64,000 nt of DNA from Neorhizobium galegae bv. orientalis str. HAMBI 540 (lineage in GTDB: Bacteria; Pseudomonadota; Alphaproteobacteria; Rhizobiales; Rhizobiaceae), in NCBI RefSeq assembly GCF_000731315.1, contig NZ_HG938353.1, positions 124,001-188,000 on the forward strand. The letters are read 5' to 3'. How positions within the stretch are numbered: the stretch's first letter is position 1; each line of letters opens with the position of its first letter. Under the pieces are notes generated by a model. The model searched no databases. It saw only the letters and a program-made list of their open reading frames with translations, and was not told the DNA's origin. Positions 17,397 through 25,976 of the stretch are shown here, piece by piece. The position numbers and the translations under genes are program-made.

Positions 17397-18965
17397 TCAG
17401 GAGAAAAGGTCACCCTTATGAAGGATTTCGCGGGGATGGGCGGCATGTTCCTTCACCACCTTCTCGGCGCTGTCGATTTCCTGCAGCATGACGTCGTATC
17501 CCCACAGATCCGCCAGATGTTGCAGAACCTGCCGGGTCTCGCTGTCCTCGAGAACCCAGTCGTTCGGCGCCCGGTGCTGCAGCAGAAGGCGGCGGTCGCC
17601 GGCGAGATCGACATCGATGATGTCGATCCTCGGGTCGGTCCAGCCAATATCGTATTCGCGCGCCAGCTGGCGGCGGACGCGCTTGTAGCCGCGCTCGTCG
17701 TGGATCGCCGAAACCAGGATCCCTTCGCTCATCTGCGGATCGTCGTAGAGCTGGAAAAGGCGCCACTTGCGGATCAGGTGCGGGCTCAGGAACTGGCTGA
17801 TAAAGCTCTCGTCGCGGTAGTCGGCCCAGATGCCCCGCAGGACCTGCATCGGATCTCCGCGGCCGGCGATATCGGGGAACCATTCGCGATCCTCGTCGGT
17901 CGGCTTGGTCACGATCCGCTCGATATCCTGCATCATGGCGAAGCCGATGGCATAGGGATTGAAGCCGGAGAAACGCCGATCGTCATAGGTCGGCTGGAAC
18001 ACGACATTGGTATGTGATTTCAGGAATTCGAAATAGTTGCCGTCGCTGATCTGCCCGCGGTCGTGCAGCCTTTCCATGATCTGGTAATGGACGTAGGTCG
18101 CCGTCCCCTCGTTCATCACCTTGGTCTGGCGCTGCGGATGGAAATATTGTGCGACGTGGCGAACGATGCGCAGGATCTCCCGTTGCCACGGTTGCAGCCG
18201 GGGTGAGGATTTTTCGAGGAAGTAGAGCAGATTGTCCTGCGGCAGGCCGAGCGCCGCGCGCCGTCTTTCGAGATCGACGTCGGCCGCGTCGCGCTTGCGG
18301 CCCGTCGGCACAGTGCGCCAGAGGTCGTTGAACATCTGCTCTTCATGGGCGCGCCGTTCCTGCTGGCGTTTTTCCTCCTGGCGCAGGTCGAGTCTCGTCT
18401 TGCCGGCATAACGGTGTACGCCATGTGACATCAGCGCATGGGCCGCGTCGAGGGTCCGCTCGACGGCTGTTTCGCCGTAACGCTCCTCGCAGCGGGCGAT
18501 ATAACCCTTGGCGAAATCGAGATAATCGAGAATGCCCTCGGCATCCGTCCACAGCTTGAACAGGTAGTTGTTCTTGAAGAAATGGTTATGGCCGAAGGCC
18601 GCATGGGCGATCACCAGGGTCTGCATCGTCGCGGTGTTCTCCTCCATCAGGTAGGAGATACAGGGTGACGAGTTGATGACGATCTCATAGGCGAGATCCC
18701 GCATGCCGCGGCGGTAGAAGGCTTCGTGGTGGGCGAAGTGTTTGCCGAACGACCAGTGGCGGTAAAACAGCGGCATGCCCGTCGACGAATAGGCATCCAG
18801 CATCTGTTCGGCGGTGATCACCTCGATCTGGTTTGGATAGACATCGAGCCCGAGTTCCCCGATCGCGATTTCCTCGCACGCATCGTGGATGCGCTGGAGC
18901 GTCGTGAAATCCCAGTCCGCGCCTTCGAAGAGCAGTCGATCCTTCTGCATAGCCGCCTGAGTCAT
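17397..18965 (-). CDS. SpoVR family protein (YcgB-like)
   Basis: 522 residues starting MTQAAMQKDRLLFEGADWDF. Hallmarks include YPNQIEVITAEQMLDAY, HWSFGKHFAHHE, the ELVINSSP-like EIVINSSPCISYLMEEN, HAAFGHNHFFKNN, and NEGTATYVHYQIMERLHD, all conserved in SpoVR/YcgB. Its ATG overlaps the yeaH stop by 4 bases (ATGA), so the two are translationally coupled. Third member of the prkA-yeaH-spoVR set found widely in proteobacteria and linked to stationary phase and stress. The biochemical activity is unknown, and despite the name it has no sporulation role here. Confidence 0.9.
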   Translation of the reverse strand: MTQAAMQKDRLLFEGADWDFTTLQRIHDACEEIAIGELGLDVYPNQIEVITAEQMLDAYSSTGMPLFYRHWSFGKHFAHHEAFYRRGMRDLAYEIVINSSPCISYLMEENTATMQTLVIAHAAFGHNHFFKNNYLFKLWTDAEGILDYLDFAKGYIARCEERYGETAVERTLDAAHALMSHGVHRYAGKTRLDLRQEEKRQQERRAHEEQMFNDLWRTVPTGRKRDAADVDLERRRAALGLPQDNLLYFLEKSSPRLQPWQREILRIVRHVAQYFHPQRQTKVMNEGTATYVHYQIMERLHDRGQISDGNYFEFLKSHTNVVFQPTYDDRRFSGFNPYAIGFAMMQDIERIVTKPTDEDREWFPDIAGRGDPMQVLRGIWADYRDESFISQFLSPHLIRKWRLFQLYDDPQMSEGILVSAIHDERGYKRVRRQLAREYDIGWTDPRIDIIDVDLAGDRRLLLQHRAPNDWVLEDSETRQVLQHLADLWGYDVMLQEIDSAEKVVKEHAAHPREILHKGDLFS

Positions 18966-20239
18966 GGCACCGCCTTCGTCTGTGTCGAACGCTTCTGGAA
19001 GAGATCGTGGAAGACCGGGAAGATCTCGTTCTTGCGGCAGACCTTGCGCATCGCAAGCGTTGCCGAACCGGACCGGATGCTTTCATAAAGGCGCCAGAGG
19101 GGGGAATTGGATACCGAGGAATCGCCACCCTCCTCATCGACTTCGATATAGGCGAAATACTGGCAGAGCGGCAAAATCTCGTGCTTCAGCAGATGGCCGG
19201 TCGGAGCTTCGTCCCGATAGGAATTGTCGCCATCCGAGGCCTGTGCGGCATAGATGTTCCATTCGGTGGGATCGAAGCGTGCGGCAATGATGGAGCGCAT
19301 CGCTGCAAGCGCGCTCGATACCAGCGTGCCGCCGGTCGCCTGGCCGTAGAAGAAGGTGTCCTCGTCGACCTCCTCGGCCTTCTCGGTGTGGCGGATGAAG
19401 ACGATCTCGACCTTTTCGTAACGCTGCGAAAGAAACAGATAGAGCAGCAGATAGAAGCGCTTGGCCAAATCCTTCATATGCTCCGACATCGATCCAGACA
19501 CGTCCATCAGGCAGAACATCACCGCCTTCGCAACCGGTTTCGGTTCGTTGTCGAAACGACGGTAGCGCACGTCGAGCGGATCGACGTATGGAATGCGCCG
19601 GATCCGGTCCGTCAGCGACTTGAGTTCCGCCTCCAGCGACAGGCGCGTCTCCTCGTTCTCAGATTCGTCGATCTGGCGTTGTAGTGCCTCGATTTCGGCA
19701 GGCTTGGGGCGCTTGAGAGCGATGCGGCGCATCATGGCGAGCCGCGTCGTCCGGTCGATGGAGAGATTGGAAGGGGAACCCGAAATGGAGTAACCGGCCC
19801 GCACCGGGCTCATCTCCTCGGTTTCGCTAAGCCGCCGCTTGGCGAGTTCGGGCAGTTCGAGGTCATCCAGAAAAACTGAGAGGAATTCTTCGCGCGTCAG
19901 AACGAAGCGGAAGCCGTCTTCACCATCGCCCTGGCCGGCCTCCTTGGGTCTGCCGGCGCCTTGGCCCGGAGGGCGGGGAATGATATCGCCTTCGACGAAG
20001 GCCCGGTTGCCGGGCAGGACATGATCCGTAATCCCGCCTTCGGCCCGGCGAAAACTCGGCTCGCCCATGCCGCCGATCGGGAGGCTGACTTCGCCGCCAT
20101 CGAGTACATCACGGATACTGCGGCTTTGCAGGGATCGCCTGACTGCTTGCTGCACGGCGTCCTTTGCGCGCCGCAGAAACCGCTGTCGATTTTCCAAACT
20201 TTTACCGCGCGGGTTCAGCCGCCGGTCGATGATGTGCAT
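18962..20239 (-). CDS. yeaH: YeaH/YhbH family protein (DUF444, von Willebrand A-like)
   Basis: 425 residues from ATG 20239 (MHIIDRRLNPRGKSL), with CAGGAG 6 nt upstream; the frame runs 12 codons farther but without an RBS. The N-terminal part is basic and includes the family signature IDRRLNPRGKS. The C-terminal half is a VWA-like fold with an intact MIDAS motif (DVSGSMSEHM), RYEKVEIVFIRH and GGTLVSSAL. It lies between prkA and spoVR, and a probable MITE separates it from prkA. By comparison with E. coli yeaGH the pair is co-induced in stress. A partner or adaptor of the PrkA kinase is the usual inference. Confidence 0.9.
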   Translation of the reverse strand: MHIIDRRLNPRGKSLENRQRFLRRAKDAVQQAVRRSLQSRSIRDVLDGGEVSLPIGGMGEPSFRRAEGGITDHVLPGNRAFVEGDIIPRPPGQGAGRPKEAGQGDGEDGFRFVLTREEFLSVFLDDLELPELAKRRLSETEEMSPVRAGYSISGSPSNLSIDRTTRLAMMRRIALKRPKPAEIEALQRQIDESENEETRLSLEAELKSLTDRIRRIPYVDPLDVRYRRFDNEPKPVAKAVMFCLMDVSGSMSEHMKDLAKRFYLLLYLFLSQRYEKVEIVFIRHTEKAEEVDEDTFFYGQATGGTLVSSALAAMRSIIAARFDPTEWNIYAAQASDGDNSYRDEAPTGHLLKHEILPLCQYFAYIEVDEEGGDSSVSNSPLWRLYESIRSGSATLAMRKVCRKNEIFPVFHDLFQKRSTQTKAVP

Positions 20240-20261
20240 GTTGGCTCCTGCATGAGCATTA

Positions 20262-20426
20262 GGGTCTGTACTCAACTAGGTTTCGGACGCCGCACAACCC
20301 AGTATGCCACAATCCTACGTCCTGTCGTCACACACAATGACGGAGATGACGTCCACCTTTGTGTGTTTAAGGAACTGAACGGTTTTCTTGCATGCTGCGT
20401 TCCAAATCCTAATTGAGTACAGACGC
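20262..20426. mobile_element. Candidate MITE (about 165 bp, long imperfect terminal inverted repeats, TA target)
   Basis: The two ends are inverted copies of each other. GTCTGTACTCAA at 20264-20275 pairs exactly with TTGAGTACAGAC at 20413-20424. Similarity continues inward (TAGG-TTTCGGA-CGC against TAGGATTTGGAACGC) for roughly 35 bases per end. Both ends abut a TA (20260-20261 and 20427-20428), as expected for TA-targeting elements such as the IS630/Tc1 group. The interior has no transposase frame. It fills nearly the whole prkA-yeaH gap, and the right-hand TA is part of the prkA stop codon TAG. The family is not identified. Confidence 0.6.
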
Positions 20427-22369
20427 TAACCTGCCTGTTTGACCCGCATGTACCACTCCACCAGACGGCGAACCTGTCTTTCGGTGTAGCCGCGCCCCGT
20501 CATGCGCGACACGAACTCGCTGTGTTTCTTTTCTGTTTCGCCGTCCTTTTTCGATCCGAAGGAGATCACCGGCAGAAGGTCCTCCACCTGGGAGAACATT
20601 CTTTTCTCGATCACTTCCCGGATCTTCTCGTAGCTCGCCCAGGACGGGTTCTTGCCGCCGTTGTTGGCGCGCGAGCGCAGGCAGAACTTGACGATCTCGT
20701 TGCGGAAATCTTTCGGATTGGCGATTCCCGCCGGCTTTTCGATCTTGGTCAGTTCCTGGTTCAGGAGTTCGCGATCGAGAAGCTGTCCGGTATCCGGATC
20801 CTTGAAATCGACGTCCTCGATCCAGGCGTCGGCATAGTCGACGTAACGATCGAAAAGATTCTGGCCATAATCCGAATAGGATTCCAGATAGGCCTTCTGG
20901 ATCTCGTTGCCGATGAACTCCGCATAACGCGGGGCAAGGTCTGCCTTGATGAACTCGATATACCGCTTCTCGGTTTCCTCCTGAAACTGTTCGCGGCGGA
21001 TGGCCTGTTCCAGCACATACATCAGGTGAACCGGATCGGCGCCGATATCCGTCGTATCGTGATTGAAGGTCGAAGCTAGAACCTTAAAGGCAAAACGTGT
21101 CGATATTCCGTCCATGCCTTCGTCGACGCCGGCCGCGTCCCGATATTCCTGAACACTGCGGGCGCGCGGATCGGTTTCCTTGAGGCTCTCGCCGTCATAG
21201 GCACGCATCTTGGAGAAGAAGGTAGAGTTTTCGTGCTTGCGTAGCCGCGAGAGCACGGAAAACCGTGCCAGCATCTCAAGCGTCGCCGGTGCGCAGGAGG
21301 CATCCGCAAGCTCCGAACCTTCGATCAGCTTTTCATAGATATGCTGTTCTTCCATCACCCGCAGGCAATAAGGAACCTTGATGACGCAGATGCGGTCGAT
21401 GAACGCCTCGTTGTTCTTGTTCGCCTTGAAGCTCTGCCATTCCGCCTCGTTCGAATGGGCGAGGATGACGCCGGAGAAGGGAATGGCGCCGATATTCTCG
21501 GTGCCCATGTAATTGCCTTCCTGCGTCGCCGTCAGCAGCGGATGCAGCATCTTGATCGGCGCCTTGAACATCTCGACGAATTCGAGCACGCCCTGATTGG
21601 CGCGGTTGAGCCCGCCGGAATAGCTGTAGGCATCCGAGTCGTTCTGGGAATAGTTTTCGAGCTTGCGGATATCGACCTTGCCGACCAGCGACGAGACGTC
21701 TTGGTTGTTCTCGTCGCCCGGTTCGGTCTTGGCGATCCCGATCTGGCGCAGCCGCGAGGGCTGCAGCCTCACCACCCGGAAACGAGTTATGTCGCCTCCG
21801 AATTCATCGAGCCGCTTCAGGCACCAGGGGCTCATCAGCCCGCTGAGGCGCCGGGTCGGAACGCCGTATTGCTCGAGCAGCATCGGCCCCATCGCCACCG
21901 GATCGAAGAGGTTGAGCGGGCTTTCGAAGACTGGACTGATATCGTCGCCGGCCTTCAGCACGTAGATCGGATTGGCCTCCATCAGCAGCTTCAGCCGCTC
22001 GGCAAGCGAAGATTTGCCGCCGCCGACCGGTCCGAGCAGATAGAGAATCTGCTTTCGCTCCTCGAGGCCCTGCGCCGCGTGCCGGAAGAAGGAAACGATC
22101 CGCTCGATCGTCTCTTCCATGCCGAAGAAACCGGCAAAAGCCGGATAGGCCCGGATGGTGCGGTTCATGAAGATCCGGCCGAGCCTGGCATCCTTGGCCG
22201 TGTCGACCATCTGCGGCTCGCCGATCGCCGCCAGCAGCCGCTCGGCGGCGTTGGCATAGGCCATCGGATCTTTTTTACAAATCGCCAGATACTCGGCGAT
22301 CGACATGTCTGTCTCGCGCCGCGCTTCGTAGTTCCTGGTGAAGGCATCGAACAAGGATTCACTCGGCAT
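20426..22369 (-). CDS. prkA: PrkA family serine protein kinase
   Basis: 647 residues, the usual length for PrkA/YeaG. The N-terminal AAA-like module has Walker A GPVGGGKS (113-120) and HSNEAEW. The C-terminal PrkA kinase domain includes FIDRICVIKVPYCLRV and the terminal TERQVRRLVEWYMRV motif. First gene of the prkA-yeaH-spoVR operon. The last codons are GCA-GGT-TAG, and the TAG lies at the edge of the candidate MITE, so the extreme C-terminus may have been set by that insertion. Family members phosphorylate target proteins under nutrient and acid stress; the substrate here is unknown. Confidence 0.92.
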   Translation of the reverse strand: MPSESLFDAFTRNYEARRETDMSIAEYLAICKKDPMAYANAAERLLAAIGEPQMVDTAKDARLGRIFMNRTIRAYPAFAGFFGMEETIERIVSFFRHAAQGLEERKQILYLLGPVGGGKSSLAERLKLLMEANPIYVLKAGDDISPVFESPLNLFDPVAMGPMLLEQYGVPTRRLSGLMSPWCLKRLDEFGGDITRFRVVRLQPSRLRQIGIAKTEPGDENNQDVSSLVGKVDIRKLENYSQNDSDAYSYSGGLNRANQGVLEFVEMFKAPIKMLHPLLTATQEGNYMGTENIGAIPFSGVILAHSNEAEWQSFKANKNNEAFIDRICVIKVPYCLRVMEEQHIYEKLIEGSELADASCAPATLEMLARFSVLSRLRKHENSTFFSKMRAYDGESLKETDPRARSVQEYRDAAGVDEGMDGISTRFAFKVLASTFNHDTTDIGADPVHLMYVLEQAIRREQFQEETEKRYIEFIKADLAPRYAEFIGNEIQKAYLESYSDYGQNLFDRYVDYADAWIEDVDFKDPDTGQLLDRELLNQELTKIEKPAGIANPKDFRNEIVKFCLRSRANNGGKNPSWASYEKIREVIEKRMFSQVEDLLPVISFGSKKDGETEKKHSEFVSRMTGRGYTERQVRRLVEWYMRVKQAG

Positions 22370-22659
22370 AGGCTACTCCAGTCAGGGTTGCGCTACTGCT
22401 CGACTGCCGCAAAGATTGAAAACGCTGCGGCAATCTATTGAGAATCAAGATGTTTCTAAACCTAATACGACACCCGGAGCGTTTTCATGGCAATGCACAA
22501 AAATGTGCGTCCACAAATCCGTGCTGACTTGGCAAACAGCAAGTGTGGGCTTGTCTGGTCGGCCGCAATCGGCCTCCTACGGTTCCGGTGGGTAGGGAAG
22601 ACAAGTCGTGTTTTGCCGTTTATGGATGCCCATACCAGGTGGCCGAAACGGGCTTTTTT
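22370..22659. promoter_or_regulatory. Divergent intergenic region between prkA and the DNA glycosylase gene
   Basis: 290 bases that must hold the prkA promoter (minus strand) and that of the glycosylase (plus strand). No convincing -35/-10 or operator was assigned. The plus-strand frame entering the glycosylase is open from ~22543 but is low in conserved character before ATG 22660. Confidence 0.35.
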
Positions 22660-23226
22660 ATGGACCAACAGTTTTTCGACAGAGGCTCCGTGGAGGTGGC
22701 GCGTGATCTGATCGGCGTCGAACTCGACGTCTCCGGTGCAGGCGGCGTGATCGTCGAGACGGAAGCTTATGAGCCGGACGAGCCGGCCTCCCACAGTTTT
22801 CGCGGGCCCACGCAGAGAAACGCGGTGATGTTCGGCCCACCGGGACACGCTTATGTCTACCGTTCCTACGGCATTCACTGGTGCCTGAATTTTGTCTGCC
22901 GGCCCGGTAGCGCCGTGCTGATCAGGGCCTTACAGCCGGTCAGCGGCCTTCAGGAAATGGAGAAAAGGCGCGGTCTTGCCGATCCGCTGCTCCTCTGCTC
23001 CGGTCCGGGCCGCCTCTGCCAGGCGCTCGGCATCACCATCGAGCACAACGGCCTGCCGCTGTTTGCGTCACCGTTCGAGTTCACTTTGCCGAAAACACCA
23101 CCGCTGATCGTCACCGGTCGGCGGATCGGCATCTCCCAGGCTATCGATCTGCCCTGGCGTTTCGGTCTTTCCGGCTCGTTGCATATCAGCAAGAAGTTCA
23201 CCGGCAAGGGTGGCATGGCGCTTTGA
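22660..23226 (+). CDS. 3-methyladenine DNA glycosylase (AAG/MPG family)
   Basis: 188 residues from ATG 22660 ([19 protein letters not shown]). It removes alkylated purines (3-methyladenine, hypoxanthine) from DNA in base-excision repair. Family motifs are clear: VIVETEAY with the catalytic glutamate, [23 protein letters not shown], and the [10 protein letters not shown] strand. The RIGI..A.dlPWRF C-terminal signature is also present. The RBS is weak, and a GTG at 22639 is an alternative start. Monocistronic. Confidence 0.9.
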   Translation: MDQQFFDRGSVEVARDLIGVELDVSGAGGVIVETEAYEPDEPASHSFRGPTQRNAVMFGPPGHAYVYRSYGIHWCLNFVCRPGSAVLIRALQPVSGLQEMEKRRGLADPLLLCSGPGRLCQALGITIEHNGLPLFASPFEFTLPKTPPLIVTGRRIGISQAIDLPWRFGLSGSLHISKKFTGKGGMAL

Positions 23227-23682
23227 GTTAAAGCTTATCCGTTGCAGCCGCTCGCTGATATGGGAGACAAGGCGGGTTGGCCGACGTTCAAGCGGCGATT
23301 TGAGAAAAACCGTAACCACCGAGCAATGCCGAAGCGAATACCCTGATAGCGGGTAATATGCGCCTGCCTGAAGCAAAACAGGCATGCTTCCACCTTCCAT
23401 TAACCTTCAGGCAAGGAATTAACCATACATATTAGAGACCACGGCGAAATGGGATGACTGCGGTCCCCCACCAGGCATGAAGCCGCAAAGCCGTACCGGT
23501 CCAATCCGGTATCCGCTCATGAAAATCCAGCAAAGCCCGTGGTGACCGCGTTGCCCATGCCCGACGGATATCGAATCCGGTCTGGCGAGCATCCCCCGTT
23601 CATCCAGGCGCTGGCTGACAGCAGCTTGCATGCCGCTGATCCTCTCCGGGGATTGGCTTAAATAATTTTGGGGACGGTTTTG
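23227..23682 (+). promoter_or_regulatory. Upstream region of the chemotaxis operon
   Basis: About 455 bases without a gene. Seen in it: a hairpin TGCCTG/CAGGCA (23365-23384), two direct ATTAACC copies (23399-23405 and 23418-23424), and an inverted repeat TACCGG/CCGGTA (23494-23511). The chemotaxis promoter must lie here. TTAACC half-sites resemble CtrA-type half-sites, but the spacing does not match the full consensus, so no regulator is claimed. Confidence 0.4.
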
Positions 23683-25299
23683 GTGCAGGAAATGCCATCG
23701 GATCAGGCGCGACGTGGCCAGGCAGGCAGCCTGGGCGAGAGACTGGCATTTGCCGGCCTCGACGGCGAACTGCGCGATCTGCTGCGCCGCTGCCGCCCGC
23801 AGCTCGACCGGCATCTGAAGACCGGCCTGCGCGACCTCTTCCACCGCTTTCAATCCTTTCCGGAAGCCGCCCGCAATTTCGAGAGCGAGCAGCAGATCGA
23901 ACGGCTGCACGACCTGCAGGCTTCCCATTGGGGCGTGTTGACCGATGCCCGTTTCGACGCGCTTTATGCCGAGCGGGTGAAGGTTCTGTCCGATGCCGAG
24001 AGCCGCATGGGCCTCGACCCGCGCTGGCACGTCGCCGGCCACGCGGTCATGCTCGAACATCTGATCGCCGGCGCGATCGTCGACCTTGCTCCGAAGTCGC
24101 TGCTGCCGGGCGGCCGCAAACGGGAGCAGGAGCTGCTCGATCTCGTCGGCGCGATCACCCGCCTGGTGATGGTCGATGTCGAGATTGCCGTCTCGCTCCG
24201 CTTCAACGAACAGCGCCAGAAGCACCAGCGCGCGCTCGCCGAACAGCGCGAAGCCGATCATGCGCAAGCGATCGAAACTTTTACCGACGTCATCACGGCA
24301 CTTGCCGACCGCGACCTGACGGCAGGTCTTGCCGACGACGTGCCGGATGCCTATCGCGAACTCGCCGATCTGCTCAATCAGGCAGTCGCCGGCATGCGCT
24401 CGTCGGTCGAGAGGGTCGATGGCCATGGCCAGAAGGCCGGGGCGCTGACGCAGGCCCTCACTGAGGGGGCTCGCTCTTTTGCCACCGCTTCGGAAGAACA
24501 GTCCGCCCGCCTCAGGGAGGCGGCACGCGTGCTCCTCGACGTGACCGCCAGGGTCAAGGGCAGCGCCGCCGAGACGGCCGCCGCCGAAAAGGCCGCCGCC
24601 GAGACGCGTCGTTCGGTCGAGGCAAGCGGCGAGGTTGTCGGCCGCGCGATCAACGCCATGGCCGATATCGAATCCTCGGCTGAAAAGATCGGCGAGATCA
24701 TCGGCGTCATCGATGACATCGCGTTCCAGACCAATCTGCTGGCGCTGAACGCCGGTATCGAAGCGGCCCGCGCCGGGGAGACCGGCCGCGGATTTGCCGT
24801 CGTTGCCCAGGAAGTGCGCGCGCTCGCCCAGCGCTCCGCCGACGCAGCACGCGAGATCAAGGCGCTCGTCAACGGCACCAAGGCCCAGGTGGATGCCGGG
24901 GTCGACATGGTTCACCGCACCCAGGACGCGATCGGCGGCATCGTTCGCCAGGTGTCCGACATCAACGACGCGATCGCCGGTATTGCCCGCGACACCGGCG
25001 AACAGGCCGTCGGCCTCGACCGGCTGACCGCTGAGATCGGTTCGGTCAGCGAACACGTCGCCTCGAACGCCAGCCTCGCGTCCCGCGCGGGCGAGGGCGC
25101 CGACGAACTCCATACCGTTATTCTGGAACTCGGCCGCACGGTCCGCGAGTTCCGGATCGAGCGGCAGAACCGCTATGCGGATGCGCGCCGCCCTGCAGTT
25201 CCAAGACCTCAGCCGACTTTGGTCCCGATCGCGCCGATGGCGACCGAGCGGCCGGATGACGGCGAATACCTCTTTCAGAAACGACAAGGAATAAGCTGA
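23683..25299 (+). CDS. icpA: Cytoplasmic chemoreceptor IcpA (globin-fold N-terminus, MCP signalling domain)
   Basis: About 538 residues. The start is ambiguous: GTG 23683 has GGGGA 8 nt upstream, ATG 23692 lacks spacing, and TTG 23668 is possible. No transmembrane helix, so a soluble receptor. The N-terminal ~170 residues match the protoglobin sensor fold (RMGLDPRW follows the F helix). The proximal heme histidine position carries glutamate (E103 counted from ATG 23692). The MCP hairpin tip is canonical: [33 protein letters not shown]. It heads the chemotaxis operon and overlaps cheS by one base (TGATG). What it senses is unknown. Confidence 0.88.
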   Translation: MQEMPSDQARRGQAGSLGERLAFAGLDGELRDLLRRCRPQLDRHLKTGLRDLFHRFQSFPEAARNFESEQQIERLHDLQASHWGVLTDARFDALYAERVKVLSDAESRMGLDPRWHVAGHAVMLEHLIAGAIVDLAPKSLLPGGRKREQELLDLVGAITRLVMVDVEIAVSLRFNEQRQKHQRALAEQREADHAQAIETFTDVITALADRDLTAGLADDVPDAYRELADLLNQAVAGMRSSVERVDGHGQKAGALTQALTEGARSFATASEEQSARLREAARVLLDVTARVKGSAAETAAAEKAAAETRRSVEASGEVVGRAINAMADIESSAEKIGEIIGVIDDIAFQTNLLALNAGIEAARAGETGRGFAVVAQEVRALAQRSADAAREIKALVNGTKAQVDAGVDMVHRTQDAIGGIVRQVSDINDAIAGIARDTGEQAVGLDRLTAEIGSVSEHVASNASLASRAGEGADELHTVILELGRTVREFRIERQNRYADARRPAVPRPQPTLVPIAPMATERPDDGEYLFQKRQGIS

Positions 25300-25592
25300 T
25301 GGCAGCAAAGAAGGCTGGAGCTGGAAGTTTGAAGCTGGCCGCGGTGTTGGACCTCAACGAGGCCTCGAACCTGCACGGCAAGCTGGTCTCCATGCGGGGC
25401 AGCGATCTCAAGATCGACGCCTCGGGCGTCGAGCGGGTCGGTGTCCAGTGCGCCCAGGTTCTGGTCGCTGGCGTCAAGGCTTGGGAAGAAGACAAGAAGT
25501 CCTTTCTCGTCGAGAAGGCTTCGGATGCATTTCAGAAGACGATGCAACTCATCGGCATTAATAACGAAAATTTGGTTGCTAAGGAGATCTAG
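25299..25592 (+). CDS. cheS: STAS-domain chemotaxis protein CheS
   Basis: 97 residues, single STAS-like fold (LKLAAVLDLNEASNLHGKL, DLKIDASGVERVGVQCAQVL). The ATG overlaps the icpA stop (TGATG) and cheY1 follows after 2 bp. In Sinorhizobium meliloti the protein at this position binds CheA and speeds loss of phosphate from CheY1, replacing the missing CheZ. Assignment rests on position, size and fold. Confidence 0.85.
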   Translation: MAAKKAGAGSLKLAAVLDLNEASNLHGKLVSMRGSDLKIDASGVERVGVQCAQVLVAGVKAWEEDKKSFLVEKASDAFQKTMQLIGINNENLVAKEI

Positions 25593-25594
25593 CA

Positions 25595-25960
25595 ATGAAG
25601 AAGAAAGTACTGACCGTGGATGACTCACGGACGATCCGGAACATGCTTCTGGTGACCCTGAATAACGCAGGCTTTGAGACAATTCAGGCGGAAGACGGCA
25701 TTGAAGGCCTCGAAGTCCTCGAGGGCTGCAATCCGGACGTCATCGTCACGGATATCAATATGCCGCGCCTCGACGGCTTCGGTTTCATCGAAGGCGTTCG
25801 CCGCAACGAAAAATATCGCGCCGTTCCGATCCTCGTCCTGACGACGGAAAGCGATGCCGAGAAGAAGAACCGGGCCCGGCAGGCCGGCGCGACGGGCTGG
25901 ATCGTCAAGCCCTTCGATCCTGCCAAACTGATTGATGCGATCGAGCGTGTAACCGCCTGA
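25595..25960 (+). CDS. cheY1: Chemotaxis response regulator CheY1
   Basis: 121-residue single receiver domain. Acidic pocket D9-D10, phospho-acceptor D53 (VIVTDINMP), threonine in LVLTTES, and lysine in WIVKPFDP are all present. In rhizobia CheY1 acts as a phosphate sink that drains CheA-P and CheY2-P, rather than as the motor-binding regulator. It is first of the two cheY genes in this operon, directly upstream of cheA. Confidence 0.93.
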   Translation: MKKKVLTVDDSRTIRNMLLVTLNNAGFETIQAEDGIEGLEVLEGCNPDVIVTDINMPRLDGFGFIEGVRRNEKYRAVPILVLTTESDAEKKNRARQAGATGWIVKPFDPAKLIDAIERVTA

Positions 25961-25976
25961 GCCAGGAATTCCCCCG

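Noticed and set aside
20262..20426. A CRISPR-type or riboswitch explanation for the repeated sequence between prkA and yeaH
   Set aside because: There are only two copies, inverted rather than direct, at the two edges of a single spacer. This fits a terminal-inverted-repeat element, not an array or an aptamer.
17397..22369. Evidence that the organism forms spores (SpoVR, PrkA)
   Set aside because: These families are widespread in non-sporulating proteobacteria as a stress module, and the rest of the window is clearly rhizobial.
23399..23424. A CtrA binding site upstream of icpA
   Set aside because: Two ATTAACC copies are present, but the spacing (19 bp) does not fit TTAA-N7-TTAAC, so only half-sites can be claimed.
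23419..25308. A 629-codon open frame on the minus strand opposite icpA
   Set aside because: It mirrors the whole icpA gene, whose plus-strand product has clear MCP motifs. The minus frame has low-complexity R/G/A/D composition and no recognisable motif, a usual artefact of high-GC DNA.
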